Positions 1 through 8,757 of a stretch of 61,046 bases of DNA are shown piece by piece. The stretch covers positions 1 through 61,046 of the forward strand of contig CAZBVS010000001.1 of the NCBI GenBank assembly GCA_964495575.1. Reading direction: 5' to 3'. The position numbers and the translations under genes are program-made. This stretch comes from DATGCT01 sp964495575. GTDB lineage: Bacteria > Patescibacteriota > Minisyncoccia > UBA6257 > GWB1-50-10. Position 1 is the stretch's first letter. Each line of letters opens with the position of its first letter. The notes beneath the pieces were generated by a model. It did no database searches, was not told the DNA's origin, and saw only the letters and a program-made list of their open reading frames with translations.

Positions 1-782
1 TTACTTTCAGAACTGTATTTAAAGTAAGTTCCATTTTTCCACACCAAACTCAACCCCCTTTCAGGGTTTATCATAAAGGTTAATTCTTTACTTTTTGTAT
101 TAAATTTCCATACCCTTGATCTATAAAACTCCGCTGTTTTTTCAGTGATTAATATTTTATTATCAGGAACATATTTAATATCAACATCATTAAAATCAAA
201 GTTTTGTAATAACACTTCATAATTTTTCTCTCCACTATTTTTTAATTCTTCAAAATCAAAAGAAACCAAGCTATTACCCTGATTAGTAGAAACTACTGCA
301 AAAACCTTATCCCCTGACCACGTTATATTTTGAATATAAGAAGGTAATGGGCGCCACACCCTGTCTTCAGTATCAAAAACCCCCCAGCTTGGAGATTTGG
401 GGTCACCAAACGAAATCAACACCTTATCGTTCGTATAATTTTTACGTATTCTATTTATTCCATTAAATTCTCTTCCTGATACTTCTGGATCAGGACCCGG
501 CTTAGCAGAAAATATTTTTCCAGTAGGGGTTATATATAATACCTCGCTAGTAGTAGAGTCCTCCCAAAAATCAAATACATTTTTATCTTCATCAGAAAGT
601 CTTGTTATTGTAAGACCTTCTTCTTGGGTTTGAGATGTGCTCGTGCTTGTTTTTAATTTCCCGTCATTAATATCCGGTGGTGATACAGGCTCTTTATCTG
701 AGGGTTTTAATATTAAAATTAAAACCACCGCAAAAATTACCAACACAGAGATAATAATTATTATTTTTGTTCTTTTTTTCAT
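1..782 (-). CDS. Membrane-anchored exported protein, possible beta-propeller (partial)
   Basis: Not recognised by name. The frame starts at the ATG at 780-782 and runs off the window after 260 codons, so the C-terminus is missing. Residues 7-26 are strongly hydrophobic after a short basic start (MKKRTK), with no lipobox Cys, which suggests a signal anchor with the remainder outside the membrane. The exported part has repeated short blocks with Trp and Gly/Asp turns (ITWSGDKVFAVVS and similar), a pattern of TolB- or WD40-like propeller blades; that fold is inference. It is the last visible gene of the minus-strand T4SS-like cluster, 16 nt after the pilin-like gene, so a role in the same surface apparatus is plausible but unproven. 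Confidence 0.6.
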   Translation of the reverse strand, partial: MKKRTKIIIIISVLVIFAVVLILILKPSDKEPVSPPDINDGKLKTSTSTSQTQEEGLTITRLSDEDKNVFDFWEDSTTSEVLYITPTGKIFSAKPGPDPEVSGREFNGINRIRKNYTNDKVLISFGDPKSPSWGVFDTEDRVWRPLPSYIQNITWSGDKVFAVVSTNQGNSLVSFDFEELKNSGEKNYEVLLQNFDFNDVDIKYVPDNKILITEKTAEFYRSRVWKFNTKSKELTFMINPERGLSLVWKNGTYFKYSSES

Positions 783-798
783 GAATACTATTTAATTA

Positions 799-1842
799 TT
801 ATTGGCACGTATTTAATCCATCCAGATCAGCATATTTCCAACTATCCGTATGTATGTCAGTTTTCCAGGCATAAGGAACACATTTTACTCCATCATCCCC
901 TCCCGGATTTCCAGGGTCACCATTCATAGGGTAATATGGTGCTTTGTAATAAACACCCCCATTCTGGATTGTTATTTCATCCCATTCATCCCATTCGTCT
1001 TCACAGGTGTTACAAACAGGCACACTAATTGTTTCTTTTGTAACTCCCTCACAAATAACTTGACCTTCCGCAGTGCAACTGGGATTAATTCCTTCTGGAC
1101 AATTTACTACTATATTATCTGCTTGAGTTCCGCAATCATGAACCATTGTTCCTGTTCGGTTGTGTTTTACACACTTTGGGTCCATATTTTCTTTTATTGT
1201 TTGATTTTCTTCATTATAGCAATAAGGTTGAGTTTCTTCTCCTTCTCCCACAACAAACTTTTCTCCATTTACCGGACAATTAGACACAGTTTCTTCCGAA
1301 CAAACATTTGATTCGACACAACAACTCCACTCCCCTTCCACATTTTGTTCCGGGTTTTCTCCTTCTTCACAAGGCTCAAGGTTTGGGTATTGAGCACAGG
1401 ATGCGCCTGTTATATTAGTACTACCCTTTTCAAAACTTGAAACCCCTTTTATTTTCTCCCCATCCTGAGTTGCATACTGAGGGTTACTTAGCTTAGTTAA
1501 CTGAGGGTTCACCGTATTTAATATTACATAAGCCCCCAACAAAAGAACCAAACCGGAAATAGCGGAGACGATAATATCTTTTCCTTTATTTTTTTTATTT
1601 ATTGCTCCAGAAACAGCGTACATTATTCCTCCAATTACAATCACAAGAACTGCAGCTATACCCCCCAACACAATTGCCGTCTTGTAAAATTTATTAATTG
1701 TTCCTGAAATATCGTTCCCTGAAAGATTTTCATAACCAGTGATTTTTATAGGTTCATTACCAACGTCAGCCGCGTTTACCACAGCAAACATTACAAAGAA
1801 AAACAAAATTATAAATAACAGTGTAGATATTTTTTTAATCAT
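799..1842 (-). CDS. VirB2/TrbC-like pilin with long cysteine-rich C-terminal domain
   Basis: A 347-aa protein with an N-terminal signal-type helix (residues 4-24, ending near VVNAAD), then a two-helix membrane core at about residues 53-115 of the form IGGIMYAVSG...GKDIIVSAISGLVLLLGAY. A polar loop with KKNKGK between two hydrophobic helices is the arrangement of VirB2/TrbC pilins. Ordinary pilins are about 100-150 aa; here about 200 extra residues follow, with 16 Cys and acidic loops but no further membrane helix, probably a disulfide-bonded exported domain. The start overlaps the preceding gene's end by 8 nt, so the two are translationally linked. A pilus-tip or adhesin role is inference. 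The pilin-like core is fairly secure; the tail is unrecognised. Confidence 0.65.
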   Translation of the reverse strand: MIKKISTLLFIILFFFVMFAVVNAADVGNEPIKITGYENLSGNDISGTINKFYKTAIVLGGIAAVLVIVIGGIMYAVSGAINKKNKGKDIIVSAISGLVLLLGAYVILNTVNPQLTKLSNPQYATQDGEKIKGVSSFEKGSTNITGASCAQYPNLEPCEEGENPEQNVEGEWSCCVESNVCSEETVSNCPVNGEKFVVGEGEETQPYCYNEENQTIKENMDPKCVKHNRTGTMVHDCGTQADNIVVNCPEGINPSCTAEGQVICEGVTKETISVPVCNTCEDEWDEWDEITIQNGGVYYKAPYYPMNGDPGNPGGDDGVKCVPYAWKTDIHTDSWKYADLDGLNTCQ

Positions 1843-2521
1843 TGATTTCTAATCTTAAATTTGTTTTAGCTGATTCCATTGGGTTGTTTAAATTAGAAAC
1901 CCAACCCGTGACTATAGTTTTAGTATTTATCAAAGATTTTGAATTTCCTATTTTTAAATTTAAAATATTACCCCTTTCAACATATTCTTTAGCGTTTATT
2001 ACCTTCCAAACAAAATTTAAATCATTTAAATTATTAACATTTAAAAAGTATGGAATAGATCTAATTGTTTTTTCTTCTCCTAAATTAATAGACTTATTTG
2101 GAGATGGGTAATCAACCACTATTTCATATGAAGAAATCGGAATTTTAATAGATTTTTCTAGAACTTTTTCTCCTTCTTCAATTCTTAATTTTATAAAATA
2201 TTCTTCTCCTACTTGCTTATTTATTTCAAAATTAATTTTATTTTCTCCCGCCCCTCTTTTTATTAAATTATTATTGTTATACCAAAAAAAATTTAAATTA
2301 GAATAATCTTTTATTTTATTATTTTCTAAAACAGTAGCCGAAACATTTATTTTTGAGTTTGGGGTAGCCTTAGGCTTACCTTGATAATTTGAAGGATAAA
2401 AGTTGTCAGCTTCCCAGGTAATAATTACCTCAGATCCATTTTCTGCTTTTACAATATTAACTCCTACCCCTACTAAAGTAGTTATTACCAAACTTATTAA
2501 TATTAATTTATATATTTTCAT
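1835..2521 (-). CDS. Exported protein, Ig/PKD-like, in T4SS cluster
   Basis: Not recognised. 228 aa with a clear signal peptide: basic start, hydrophobic residues 5-20, then a VKAEN cleavage-like region. The mature part is predicted beta-rich: alternating hydrophobic strands with Asn/Tyr/Lys turns and a FFWYNNNN block near residue 80, repeated in looser form (FVWKVINA) near residue 170. This is the look of two tandem Ig/PKD-type domains of about 90-100 aa each. No catalytic motif is visible. It sits between a small acidic membrane protein and the Cys-rich pilin-like protein, overlapping the latter by 8 nt, so it is probably an extracellular component of the same apparatus. Confidence 0.55.
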   Translation of the reverse strand: MKIYKLILISLVITTLVGVGVNIVKAENGSEVIITWEADNFYPSNYQGKPKATPNSKINVSATVLENNKIKDYSNLNFFWYNNNNLIKRGAGENKINFEINKQVGEEYFIKLRIEEGEKVLEKSIKIPISSYEIVVDYPSPNKSINLGEEKTIRSIPYFLNVNNLNDLNFVWKVINAKEYVERGNILNLKIGNSKSLINTKTIVTGWVSNLNNPMESAKTNLRLEIND

Positions 2522-2548
2522 ACTATTTTCTATTATAAAATATTTTTA

Positions 2549-2923
2549 TTAACCATTCTTTTCTTCGTTTTTTTCTTCATCTTCTTCATCTTCTTCATCC
2601 TCATCTTCTTTTTCAGAATCTATATCTATTTCCATATTATGTATTACTACTTCTATTATAAACGAAGTTGTAACAGTGGGTATAATTGGTAAAAAGTTTG
2701 ATATCTGTTTCATTATCTGTCTTTTTAAACCCCAAGGTGTTTTTTCTCCCCCCTTTTTACCCAACCACCAGCTTGTTACAAAGCTTGATACGGATTGTAG
2801 TGGGGTTGCTAATAAATATCCCAACCCAGTCATATCAAGAAGTGCTGCCACCCCGTCTACGCTTAACCACAACAACACACCAATTACTATCTCAGAGGCG
2901 CTAAACTTTTTATATTCACTCAT
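2549..2923 (-). CDS. Small membrane protein with acidic low-complexity tail
   Basis: Not recognised. 124 aa; residues 11-33 and roughly 36-50 are hydrophobic, a basic Gly/Lys patch follows (WWLGKKGGEK), a further hydrophobic stretch lies near 75-93, and the last 25 residues are almost only Glu/Asp/Lys. The start overlaps the end of virB4 by 8 nt, so it is co-translated with the ATPase, and the short membrane-embedded form would suit an accessory inner-membrane subunit. The acidic tail is encoded by a 9-nt tandem repeat (2573-2598) and may vary in length between strains. It could also be an unrelated membrane protein. Confidence 0.5.
   Translation of the reverse strand: MSEYKKFSASEIVIGVLLWLSVDGVAALLDMTGLGYLLATPLQSVSSFVTSWWLGKKGGEKTPWGLKRQIMKQISNFLPIIPTVTTSFIIEVVIHNMEIDIDSEKEDEDEEDEEDEEKNEEKNG
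2573..2598. repeat. 9-nt microsatellite in acidic tail
   Basis: Plus-strand unit CTTCTTCAT in two perfect copies (2581-2598) preceded by an 8/9 partial copy. In the minus-strand gene it encodes Glu/Asp repeats. The unit is a multiple of 3, so slippage would change tail length but keep the frame. Confidence 0.7.
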
Positions 2924-4664
2924 TTTTTCGAAGTTCTAATAACTGCTCTGGGTCGGTTGTTATAATCTTATCCTCTGTGTAAGACGGAATTATCTTTATT
3001 GCCACGTGCTTTAATCCTACAAAGAACAATCCTTCTCCCACCTCCGCCTCCATCAAAAACTGTCTCTCGCTCCTCGTAAGATCAAATGTGTCCGCCAACA
3101 CTTTAATACTTGAAGGAGATTGTTTCATAAGAAGCTGCAGAGCGGAGTTAGTAACAATAGGTTTTCCATACTTTGAATCCATAAAATCTTCAACGTTTTG
3201 AGTTATAGTTGTGAGTCCTAAGTAATATTTCCTGGCTCTTTTAGCTAATCTAAACAAGAATGAGGCGCTATCTTCATATTCCATCATCCACCAAGCTTCA
3301 TCTATAATCAATAATCTTCTTTTTAGATTTGCTCTAATAAGACTCCATACAAAATTCAAAACTATATACATTGCAATAGGCCTCAACTCTTCTTCCAAGT
3401 CTCTTATTGAAAACACAATAAACCTATTTGTCATATCTACATCTGTAGGAGAGTTTGTAAAGCCTGAATAAGAACCACTTACATATTTTTCAAGTCTTTG
3501 AGCAAGTTTACTCCCTCCCTCAGTGTTATCTAATACTGTTTGAAAATCTTCTAATATAGGTGGATCAATATCTTTTTTACCGAAGTTTTCTGCGGTAATA
3601 TCCCGAGCAGCGTAAGTTTCAATAAGAGCTCTATCAATTAATGATTCTTCTTCAGGTTCAATATCACCTAACATTAACTTAATTAATCCAGTTAAATTTA
3701 GAATATGTGATTTAAATACATTAGCCGGATCTTCATCTTCTGGAATTACTGGTATATCAAAAGGATTTATATTATGAGGTGAGGTTAGTGATATTTTAAA
3801 GAAACTACCCCCTACAGCATCAGCTAGCGATTGATATTCTTCCTCCGGGTCTATTACCATTACATCCGTGCCCATCATCAATGTTCTTAATATCTCTAGC
3901 TTAGTAGCGTATGATTTTCCAGCTCCAGACTTAGCAAACACAACCGAGTTAGCATTTTCTAAATCAAAACGATCAAATATTACCAAACCGTTATTATGTA
4001 AATTAACTCCGTACATAATCCCTTCGTCTGAGGTTAGATCAGGTGAAACAAAAGGGAATAAAGAAGATGTTGGACCCGTATTTAAAGGCGTGTGAATCTT
4101 TAATTTATCTTCCCCTAACGGAAGAGTTGTTTTGAACCCTTCCACCTGCCTAAACAAGGCAGGTTTTATATATACCAACTTTGATTCAAGGGTTGAGGTA
4201 ATATCATTTTCAAGAGTGTTCAACTTCTCAATATCAGAGCCATAGATTGTTACATATACTCCAACTTTAAACATTTTTTCTGTTCCTTGCTGAAGAGTAT
4301 TTCTTAGGTTTTCAATATCACGATAAGCTGTTTCTAACTTTGGATTACTTACCAATCCCTTCTCCTCTTCTTCAGATATCTGAGCTTGAATTTCACCCAC
4401 CTTCTTTCTTAATTTTTTCAACGTAGTGGCCGTATCCATAGGATGAATGAATATTGATATATCCATCATCTCAGCCATATTAATAATTGGTGAAAACCAT
4501 CCTGTTGATAGATATCGGGGGTAAGTATAAACAAAGAATGTTTTTACATAATAATTATCAAGCTTTAAATAATTAGAGTTCTCTTTCATTCCAGCAGGAG
4601 CCACAATGTTAGCAATGTTTTCTTCTGATGGATTATATGATTTTGGAATTTTTATTTTAGACAT
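2916..4664 (-). CDS. virB4: VirB4-family T4SS ATPase
   Basis: The motor ATPase of type IV secretion, which powers pilus assembly or substrate export at the inner membrane. 582 aa. Walker A is AKSGAGKS at about residues 244-251, an IDPEEEY motif follows at 271, and Walker B with the family's hallmark is LLIIDEAWW at about 451-459. The N-terminal 200 residues match the middle region of TraC/VirB4 proteins, while the extreme N-terminal domain is carried by the separate upstream gene (4666-5307) one base away; 213 + 582 aa is about one normal-length VirB4. The stop-start junction is clean (TAA, T, ATG), so this is a two-gene arrangement and not a sequencing frameshift. No relaxase or VirD4 coupling protein is visible. 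Confidence 0.93.
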   Translation of the reverse strand: MSKIKIPKSYNPSEENIANIVAPAGMKENSNYLKLDNYYVKTFFVYTYPRYLSTGWFSPIINMAEMMDISIFIHPMDTATTLKKLRKKVGEIQAQISEEEEKGLVSNPKLETAYRDIENLRNTLQQGTEKMFKVGVYVTIYGSDIEKLNTLENDITSTLESKLVYIKPALFRQVEGFKTTLPLGEDKLKIHTPLNTGPTSSLFPFVSPDLTSDEGIMYGVNLHNNGLVIFDRFDLENANSVVFAKSGAGKSYATKLEILRTLMMGTDVMVIDPEEEYQSLADAVGGSFFKISLTSPHNINPFDIPVIPEDEDPANVFKSHILNLTGLIKLMLGDIEPEEESLIDRALIETYAARDITAENFGKKDIDPPILEDFQTVLDNTEGGSKLAQRLEKYVSGSYSGFTNSPTDVDMTNRFIVFSIRDLEEELRPIAMYIVLNFVWSLIRANLKRRLLIIDEAWWMMEYEDSASFLFRLAKRARKYYLGLTTITQNVEDFMDSKYGKPIVTNSALQLLMKQSPSSIKVLADTFDLTRSERQFLMEAEVGEGLFFVGLKHVAIKIIPSYTEDKIITTDPEQLLELRKNE

Positions 4665-4665
4665 A

Positions 4666-5307
4666 TTATTTTCTTTCTTTTTCTATAAACTGAGGATTAT
4701 ATAAATTGTATAATAACTCTGTTAATTCCTCGTCTTTTAATATTTTAACCCTTAACCCCACCTGTTCTAAACCTGACCGAACCTCATCTACTCTGTAATC
4801 TAATTGTTGTATTTTTTTTGCCTCAGACTCTTCTTTGTCTGTTTCTTCTTTAGTGTTTTTCCCAGTTAGAGAATTTATTATTCCTCCTAACCCCTTCTTT
4901 GTTTTTTCTACTACCTTAATAGGTTTATAAGGTACCACCACAAAGAAATTTTTAGTTATAATAGGGTTTTCTTCTACAAAAGATTCTATAAACTTGGCGT
5001 ATTCTTCTATCTGAACTTTTAATAACTCTTTTTTCTCTATATCTATTCTTTCTCTTATCTTTTCTAAATAAGAGTTTATATTTATTTTTCTAGAGTGAAT
5101 AAATATCTGGACCGGGAAATCCAAACCATTCAAAAAATTTTGAAAAGATCCTAATATTATTTCCTGCTCTTCTTCAGATTTTAAACTAAAGTTTATGCCA
5201 TTTACTATAAGTGCTTTTCTTAAAGCACCATTTTTCATGTAAATAACTCCGTTTTCCACCCTATCTACATCTACAAATTTTTGTGTTGCTTTTGTTTTTT
5301 CCGCCAT
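4666..5307 (-). CDS. TraC-like N-terminal domain protein, partner of VirB4
   Basis: 213 aa, soluble, starting MAEKTKATQKFVDVDRV. The section NGALRKALIVNGINFSL followed by QEIILGSFQNFLNGLDFPVQ resembles the N-terminal domain of TraC/VirB4 ATPases, which docks the ATPase to VirB3 and the channel. A basic/acidic helical segment runs from about 85 to 115 and a Lys-rich linker from about 140 to 165. It has no nucleotide-binding motif. It lies between the PrgI/VirB3-like gene and the ATPase gene, the position this domain would take in a single-chain VirB4. Assignment rests on position plus pattern, so the function is likely and not certain. Confidence 0.7.
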   Translation of the reverse strand: MAEKTKATQKFVDVDRVENGVIYMKNGALRKALIVNGINFSLKSEEEQEIILGSFQNFLNGLDFPVQIFIHSRKININSYLEKIRERIDIEKKELLKVQIEEYAKFIESFVEENPIITKNFFVVVPYKPIKVVEKTKKGLGGIINSLTGKNTKEETDKEESEAKKIQQLDYRVDEVRSGLEQVGLRVKILKDEELTELLYNLYNPQFIEKERK

Positions 5308-5343
5308 GTTTTTATTTTAATGTATACTTCATTTAATTCCTAA

Positions 5344-5850
5344 TTATTCTGAATAATCAACCCTCTTTGCTTTCTCCACTTCTCCTGTTAGATGTCTCAC
5401 CGTTTGGTAACGTTCTTGCTGGTCATTTTTTTCTTTATTTTTCTTTAGAAAAGGAATATTTCCGGTAGTTATATTTCTAACCGCTGATTTTATCTTTCCT
5501 TGCAACCCCATATTTTTTCTAACCGCCTTTATTTTTTCTACCGAAGAAGTGTCCAAGGTTGTAGTTTCAATATCCCTTTTCCAAACGTATTTTTTTGGTT
5601 TTTGCCAGAAATTAAGAGCGTGTAGTATTACTTTTGGTAATGGTTGTCCGTTAATTTTTACAAACGCCAAGCTCACTCCCAAACCTCCCGCAAAAATTAG
5701 TATTAAAAATGAGAAAAGAGGAGGAAGCGTATAAAAAGCAAGCACGCTTAATCCTCCAGCCCCCGCAATATACAAAAACTGAGTCAAAGTTAAAGGACCG
5801 ATTATTTTTGCTTTTTTGTCTATAAATTGTGGTACCTGAAACTGAGCCAT
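5344..5850 (-). CDS. PrgI-family / VirB3-like membrane protein
   Basis: 168 aa. The N-terminus FQVPQFIDKKAKIIGPLTLTQ followed by two membrane helices (about 27-46 and 50-68) is the PrgI-family pattern seen in Gram-positive and CPR T4SS operons, where it substitutes for VirB3 and pairs with VirB4. A conserved-looking LNFWQKPKKYVWKRD segment follows the second helix at about 80-94, and the rest is a basic cytoplasmic tail. The gene sits 36 nt upstream of the TraC-like gene and 5 nt downstream of the 293-aa gene in one minus-strand operon. Confidence 0.82.
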   Translation of the reverse strand: MAQFQVPQFIDKKAKIIGPLTLTQFLYIAGAGGLSVLAFYTLPPLFSFLILIFAGGLGVSLAFVKINGQPLPKVILHALNFWQKPKKYVWKRDIETTTLDTSSVEKIKAVRKNMGLQGKIKSAVRNITTGNIPFLKKNKEKNDQQERYQTVRHLTGEVEKAKRVDYSE

Positions 5851-5855
5851 ATGAT

Positions 5856-6737
5856 TTAATTTAGATTACTTAAATCAATAGTGTTACCTGAAACACTTGG
5901 GTTATTTTTCTTCTTATCTTTATCAATCTTTTTATTTTGCTTCTCAGGCTTACTTGCCGCTTCTTTTTGTTTTTGTGCTTCACCACTCTTATCAGGCTGC
6001 TTCCTAGGCTTATTTTTTTGATTAGCGATGTTTATAAAGCTTTTATCATTATCAGAAGAAGCAGGAGTTCTATACTCACTATAATGAACCGTTCTTTTCT
6101 GATCCTTTTTAGGTGTTTGAACCTTTGCAGAAGGACCATCTTTTTCTTGCTTTTCAAAGAAGTCTCCAAATGAAAATGAGAAATCTTTTTTCTGTTTTGG
6201 TCTCTCTTCCTCTCTTTTTTCTTCTTGGTGAATTACAAAAGGGGTCTCTTTATTTTTTTCTTCAGTTTTTTGACTTTCTTCTTTTTGAAATTCTGATTTA
6301 ATAAACTCTTTATCACCTTTTTGTTCCGGCTTTTCTTTGTGTGATATTTCGATGTTTCCAATTTTCTGATCCGTCTTGTGTTTTATGTTGGCTATGTTTG
6401 TATCCGTTTCTGCTACTGGTGAGTAAATCTCATTAAGTTCATCTAAGAACTGAGAGAATATTTTTTTATCTACCTTATCTGAAATTTGTTCAGCAACTTT
6501 TTTATCTATCTCTGTCTCCTTTAAGATTTTTTCATCTAGCTCTTCTTTATGTATAAACCCATATAGCACAAAAGAAACAAGCTTAAACAACTTCTCTGTT
6601 TTTATTTCATTAAGGTGGTGTTCTTTTGCTATCTGTAACAGAGTTTTTCCATACGCCGGAGAATACAAAGCCTTCCGAAGTTCCATCGGCATATTGTCCC
6701 ACCTTCTATCTATTTTGGCTTTTGGATAAGTAATCAT
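5856..6737 (-). CDS. T4SS-cluster cytoplasmic protein with charged disordered tail
   Basis: Not recognised. 293 aa with no signal or membrane segment. Residues 1-105 look folded and helical (LRKALYSPAYGKTLLQIAKEH near 20-40). From about residue 115 to the end the protein is dominated by Lys, Glu, Gln and Ser with few hydrophobics, typical of intrinsic disorder. The last 10 residues (SGNTIDLSNLN) regain an uncharged pattern and could be a docking or secretion signal; that is inference. Position between the VirB6-like and PrgI-like genes suggests a cytoplasmic accessory factor of the apparatus. Confidence 0.5.
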   Translation of the reverse strand: MITYPKAKIDRRWDNMPMELRKALYSPAYGKTLLQIAKEHHLNEIKTEKLFKLVSFVLYGFIHKEELDEKILKETEIDKKVAEQISDKVDKKIFSQFLDELNEIYSPVAETDTNIANIKHKTDQKIGNIEISHKEKPEQKGDKEFIKSEFQKEESQKTEEKNKETPFVIHQEEKREEERPKQKKDFSFSFGDFFEKQEKDGPSAKVQTPKKDQKRTVHYSEYRTPASSDNDKSFINIANQKNKPRKQPDKSGEAQKQKEAASKPEKQNKKIDKDKKKNNPSVSGNTIDLSNLN

Positions 6738-6768
6738 ATTGTTTTATTTATGAATGACGAGCCTTTCT

Positions 6769-8748
6769 CTATTTATCTTTAGTTTCCCCTTCTTTGTCTT
6801 TACCACTTTTTTCTTCAGAAGATCCCGACTTGTCCTCTCCAGAGGACCCCTCTTCCGATCCTTCTTTATAATATGTTCCTCCACCACCTTCAAAGTTAGC
6901 GATTACATTCTTAAACCTCTTTAGCCCTTTTTCATCTCCCAATGTTGTAAGAGCTGCTTTGTATTCTGCTTCGAAATTATCTCTTCCTTTGGAGTCTAGC
7001 TTAGGCTCAATGCTGGACACAAGACCTTTATTTGTTTTAGCTATAGCTTTAGCAATCATTTGTGACGCTTCTTCTAATTTATCCTTTCCAATGCCTAACT
7101 TTTCCTTGCCGCTGAATATATCTTTGAGGGGTATGTCCTTCAAATCTTTTTTAAGTAATTTTCCGTAGAATTTTTCAGCCTCTTCATAAAATGTATCCGT
7201 ATCATCATTTTTTAACGCCTCCATCATTTCTAGTGTCATACCCAACTGTTTCTCAATCTTTTTGAAGGCTCCCTTTTCTCCATAATTCTCAAACAATCTT
7301 TTGTTATCCTCGGTAAGATGTTCTTTAGCATTAATTTTATTGATCTTTCCGTCTTTAGACAGACTTTTTAGAAGCTCTTTCTTCTCGGGTCCGGAAGCTC
7401 CTGGTAATTTGGCCAACTTTCTTTCTGTGCTCCAGCCTTTCATTTTCTTTTGGTACTCACTTGCCACCCCTTTCTTACCCTTGTCTTCAAGTGCGGTTAG
7501 CTGTCCCGCCACCCATGAAGCCGCTTTTCTACTAAACTTACCCGTTCGATTACCAGCCATCTCCCTTGCTTTACCAGCCAATGATTTATCACTTTCCTTA
7601 CCTTTCCTCCTTACTGGATAAGTCACAGCCCTCATAGCGTTTCTCTTAGCAAAGCTTGATGCCTTGCCCTTTGCCCAGCCCTTTGCCCAGCCTCCTGCAG
7701 ATTTAGCGATTCCAATTGCTCCTTTTGCTCCGTTGATTCCCATCTTGTCCGCGGCGTATAATCCGGCGAACATTAAAGCTGCAAGGACAATCATTTGAAT
7801 TCCCTGGTTTAATATTGCTCCTAAAGCAGCGTTTGAACTTGCAAAGTTAGCAGCGGCTGAATTAGCAAAATCTGCGTTTTTTATATTCTCTGCTCCCACT
7901 AACGTGAGGTAAATAAAGAATGACACTGCCGGAGCAAAGAAGGTCCATTTCAAAAAACTTTGCCACCAGTTTTGAAACTGGCTTTGTAGTTGGGGGATTA
8001 CCCATGCCAGCCATACTATCGGAGCAAGAACAAGCAAGAAAGTTAATACAACATAGCGAGCTAACAGCATAAAGGCTAAAGCCCCGAACACAATGGTTGT
8101 TAATCCGGTGAGTACTATGGTAAATATTATGTTTGTGACTCCTATAAGCAACGCGGAGCCCACCCCAATGCTCCCTTGGTTGTCTGGATCTACAGCAGGT
8201 ACTTCATTATCACTTGTTCCAATAACAAGTTTTTGAGGATTAAAAGCTCCCGCTATTGCTCCTGAAATTTGATACCCTCCGTTGCCTGGGTTTAAGAAGA
8301 ATTTAGTTAACGTATTTGAGAAACCGATTATGGGTGTAGCAATAGCCAAGCTAAAGTTAACAATTAAAGCCGCCGCAATAAGTTTAGGTAATAGTTTCTT
8401 CACCCCATACTGTTTGAACTGTACTATTGTGGCAAAACCTATAATGATTATTGCCAACACAAAACCCAAGTTTGCTAAATCACGAGTTATTTTCCAACCT
8501 TCTGAAATTAAGGTATTTGAATCATTTAAATTGTTTATATTATATTGCAGCATTACATCTGCTAAACTAGCCATCCAGTTTAGCAATGTACCTATAAAGA
8601 ACCTAAATATCTGAGCTATTACGTTTGTTATGGTAGAAGCAATATTTGCCGCCAAACCTGCGTTAGCAACTAACGGCAATGAAAACACTAATAAAGATAT
8701 TCCTAGTATCTTTAAAAGTTTTTTTCTTTTTTTAATAAAACTTTTCAT
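6769..8748 (-). CDS. VirB6/TrbL-like polytopic T4SS channel protein
   Basis: 659 aa. A signal-like helix at about 12-29 is followed by several membrane helices (roughly 33-65, 88-108, 118-140, 200-245, 245-270, 310-340). Motifs such as VLTFLLVLAPIVWLAWVIPQ and WWQSFLKWTFFAPAVSFFIY are typical of VirB6/TrbL proteins, which form the inner-membrane export core. After about residue 345 comes a long basic, Gly/Ala/Lys-rich cytoplasmic domain, more acidic towards the C-terminus (EEGSSGEDKSGSSEEKSGKD). The large cytoplasmic tail is longer than in proteobacterial VirB6. It is 10 nt downstream of the 586-aa gene and in one operon with virB4. Confidence 0.8.
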   Translation of the reverse strand: MKSFIKKRKKLLKILGISLLVFSLPLVANAGLAANIASTITNVIAQIFRFFIGTLLNWMASLADVMLQYNINNLNDSNTLISEGWKITRDLANLGFVLAIIIIGFATIVQFKQYGVKKLLPKLIAAALIVNFSLAIATPIIGFSNTLTKFFLNPGNGGYQISGAIAGAFNPQKLVIGTSDNEVPAVDPDNQGSIGVGSALLIGVTNIIFTIVLTGLTTIVFGALAFMLLARYVVLTFLLVLAPIVWLAWVIPQLQSQFQNWWQSFLKWTFFAPAVSFFIYLTLVGAENIKNADFANSAAANFASSNAALGAILNQGIQMIVLAALMFAGLYAADKMGINGAKGAIGIAKSAGGWAKGWAKGKASSFAKRNAMRAVTYPVRRKGKESDKSLAGKAREMAGNRTGKFSRKAASWVAGQLTALEDKGKKGVASEYQKKMKGWSTERKLAKLPGASGPEKKELLKSLSKDGKINKINAKEHLTEDNKRLFENYGEKGAFKKIEKQLGMTLEMMEALKNDDTDTFYEEAEKFYGKLLKKDLKDIPLKDIFSGKEKLGIGKDKLEEASQMIAKAIAKTNKGLVSSIEPKLDSKGRDNFEAEYKAALTTLGDEKGLKRFKNVIANFEGGGGTYYKEGSEEGSSGEDKSGSSEEKSGKDKEGETKDK

Positions 8749-8757
8749 TATTTGTTC

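Noticed and set aside
850..1311. Plus-strand ORF opposite the Cys-rich pilin gene
   Set aside because: It is antisense to a gene with clear signal and pilin motifs, starts in no promoter context and has no recognisable domain.
4660..4670. Frameshifted or broken VirB4
   Set aside because: The two genes are separated by a clean stop and start and match separate domains, so a genuine split is the simpler reading.
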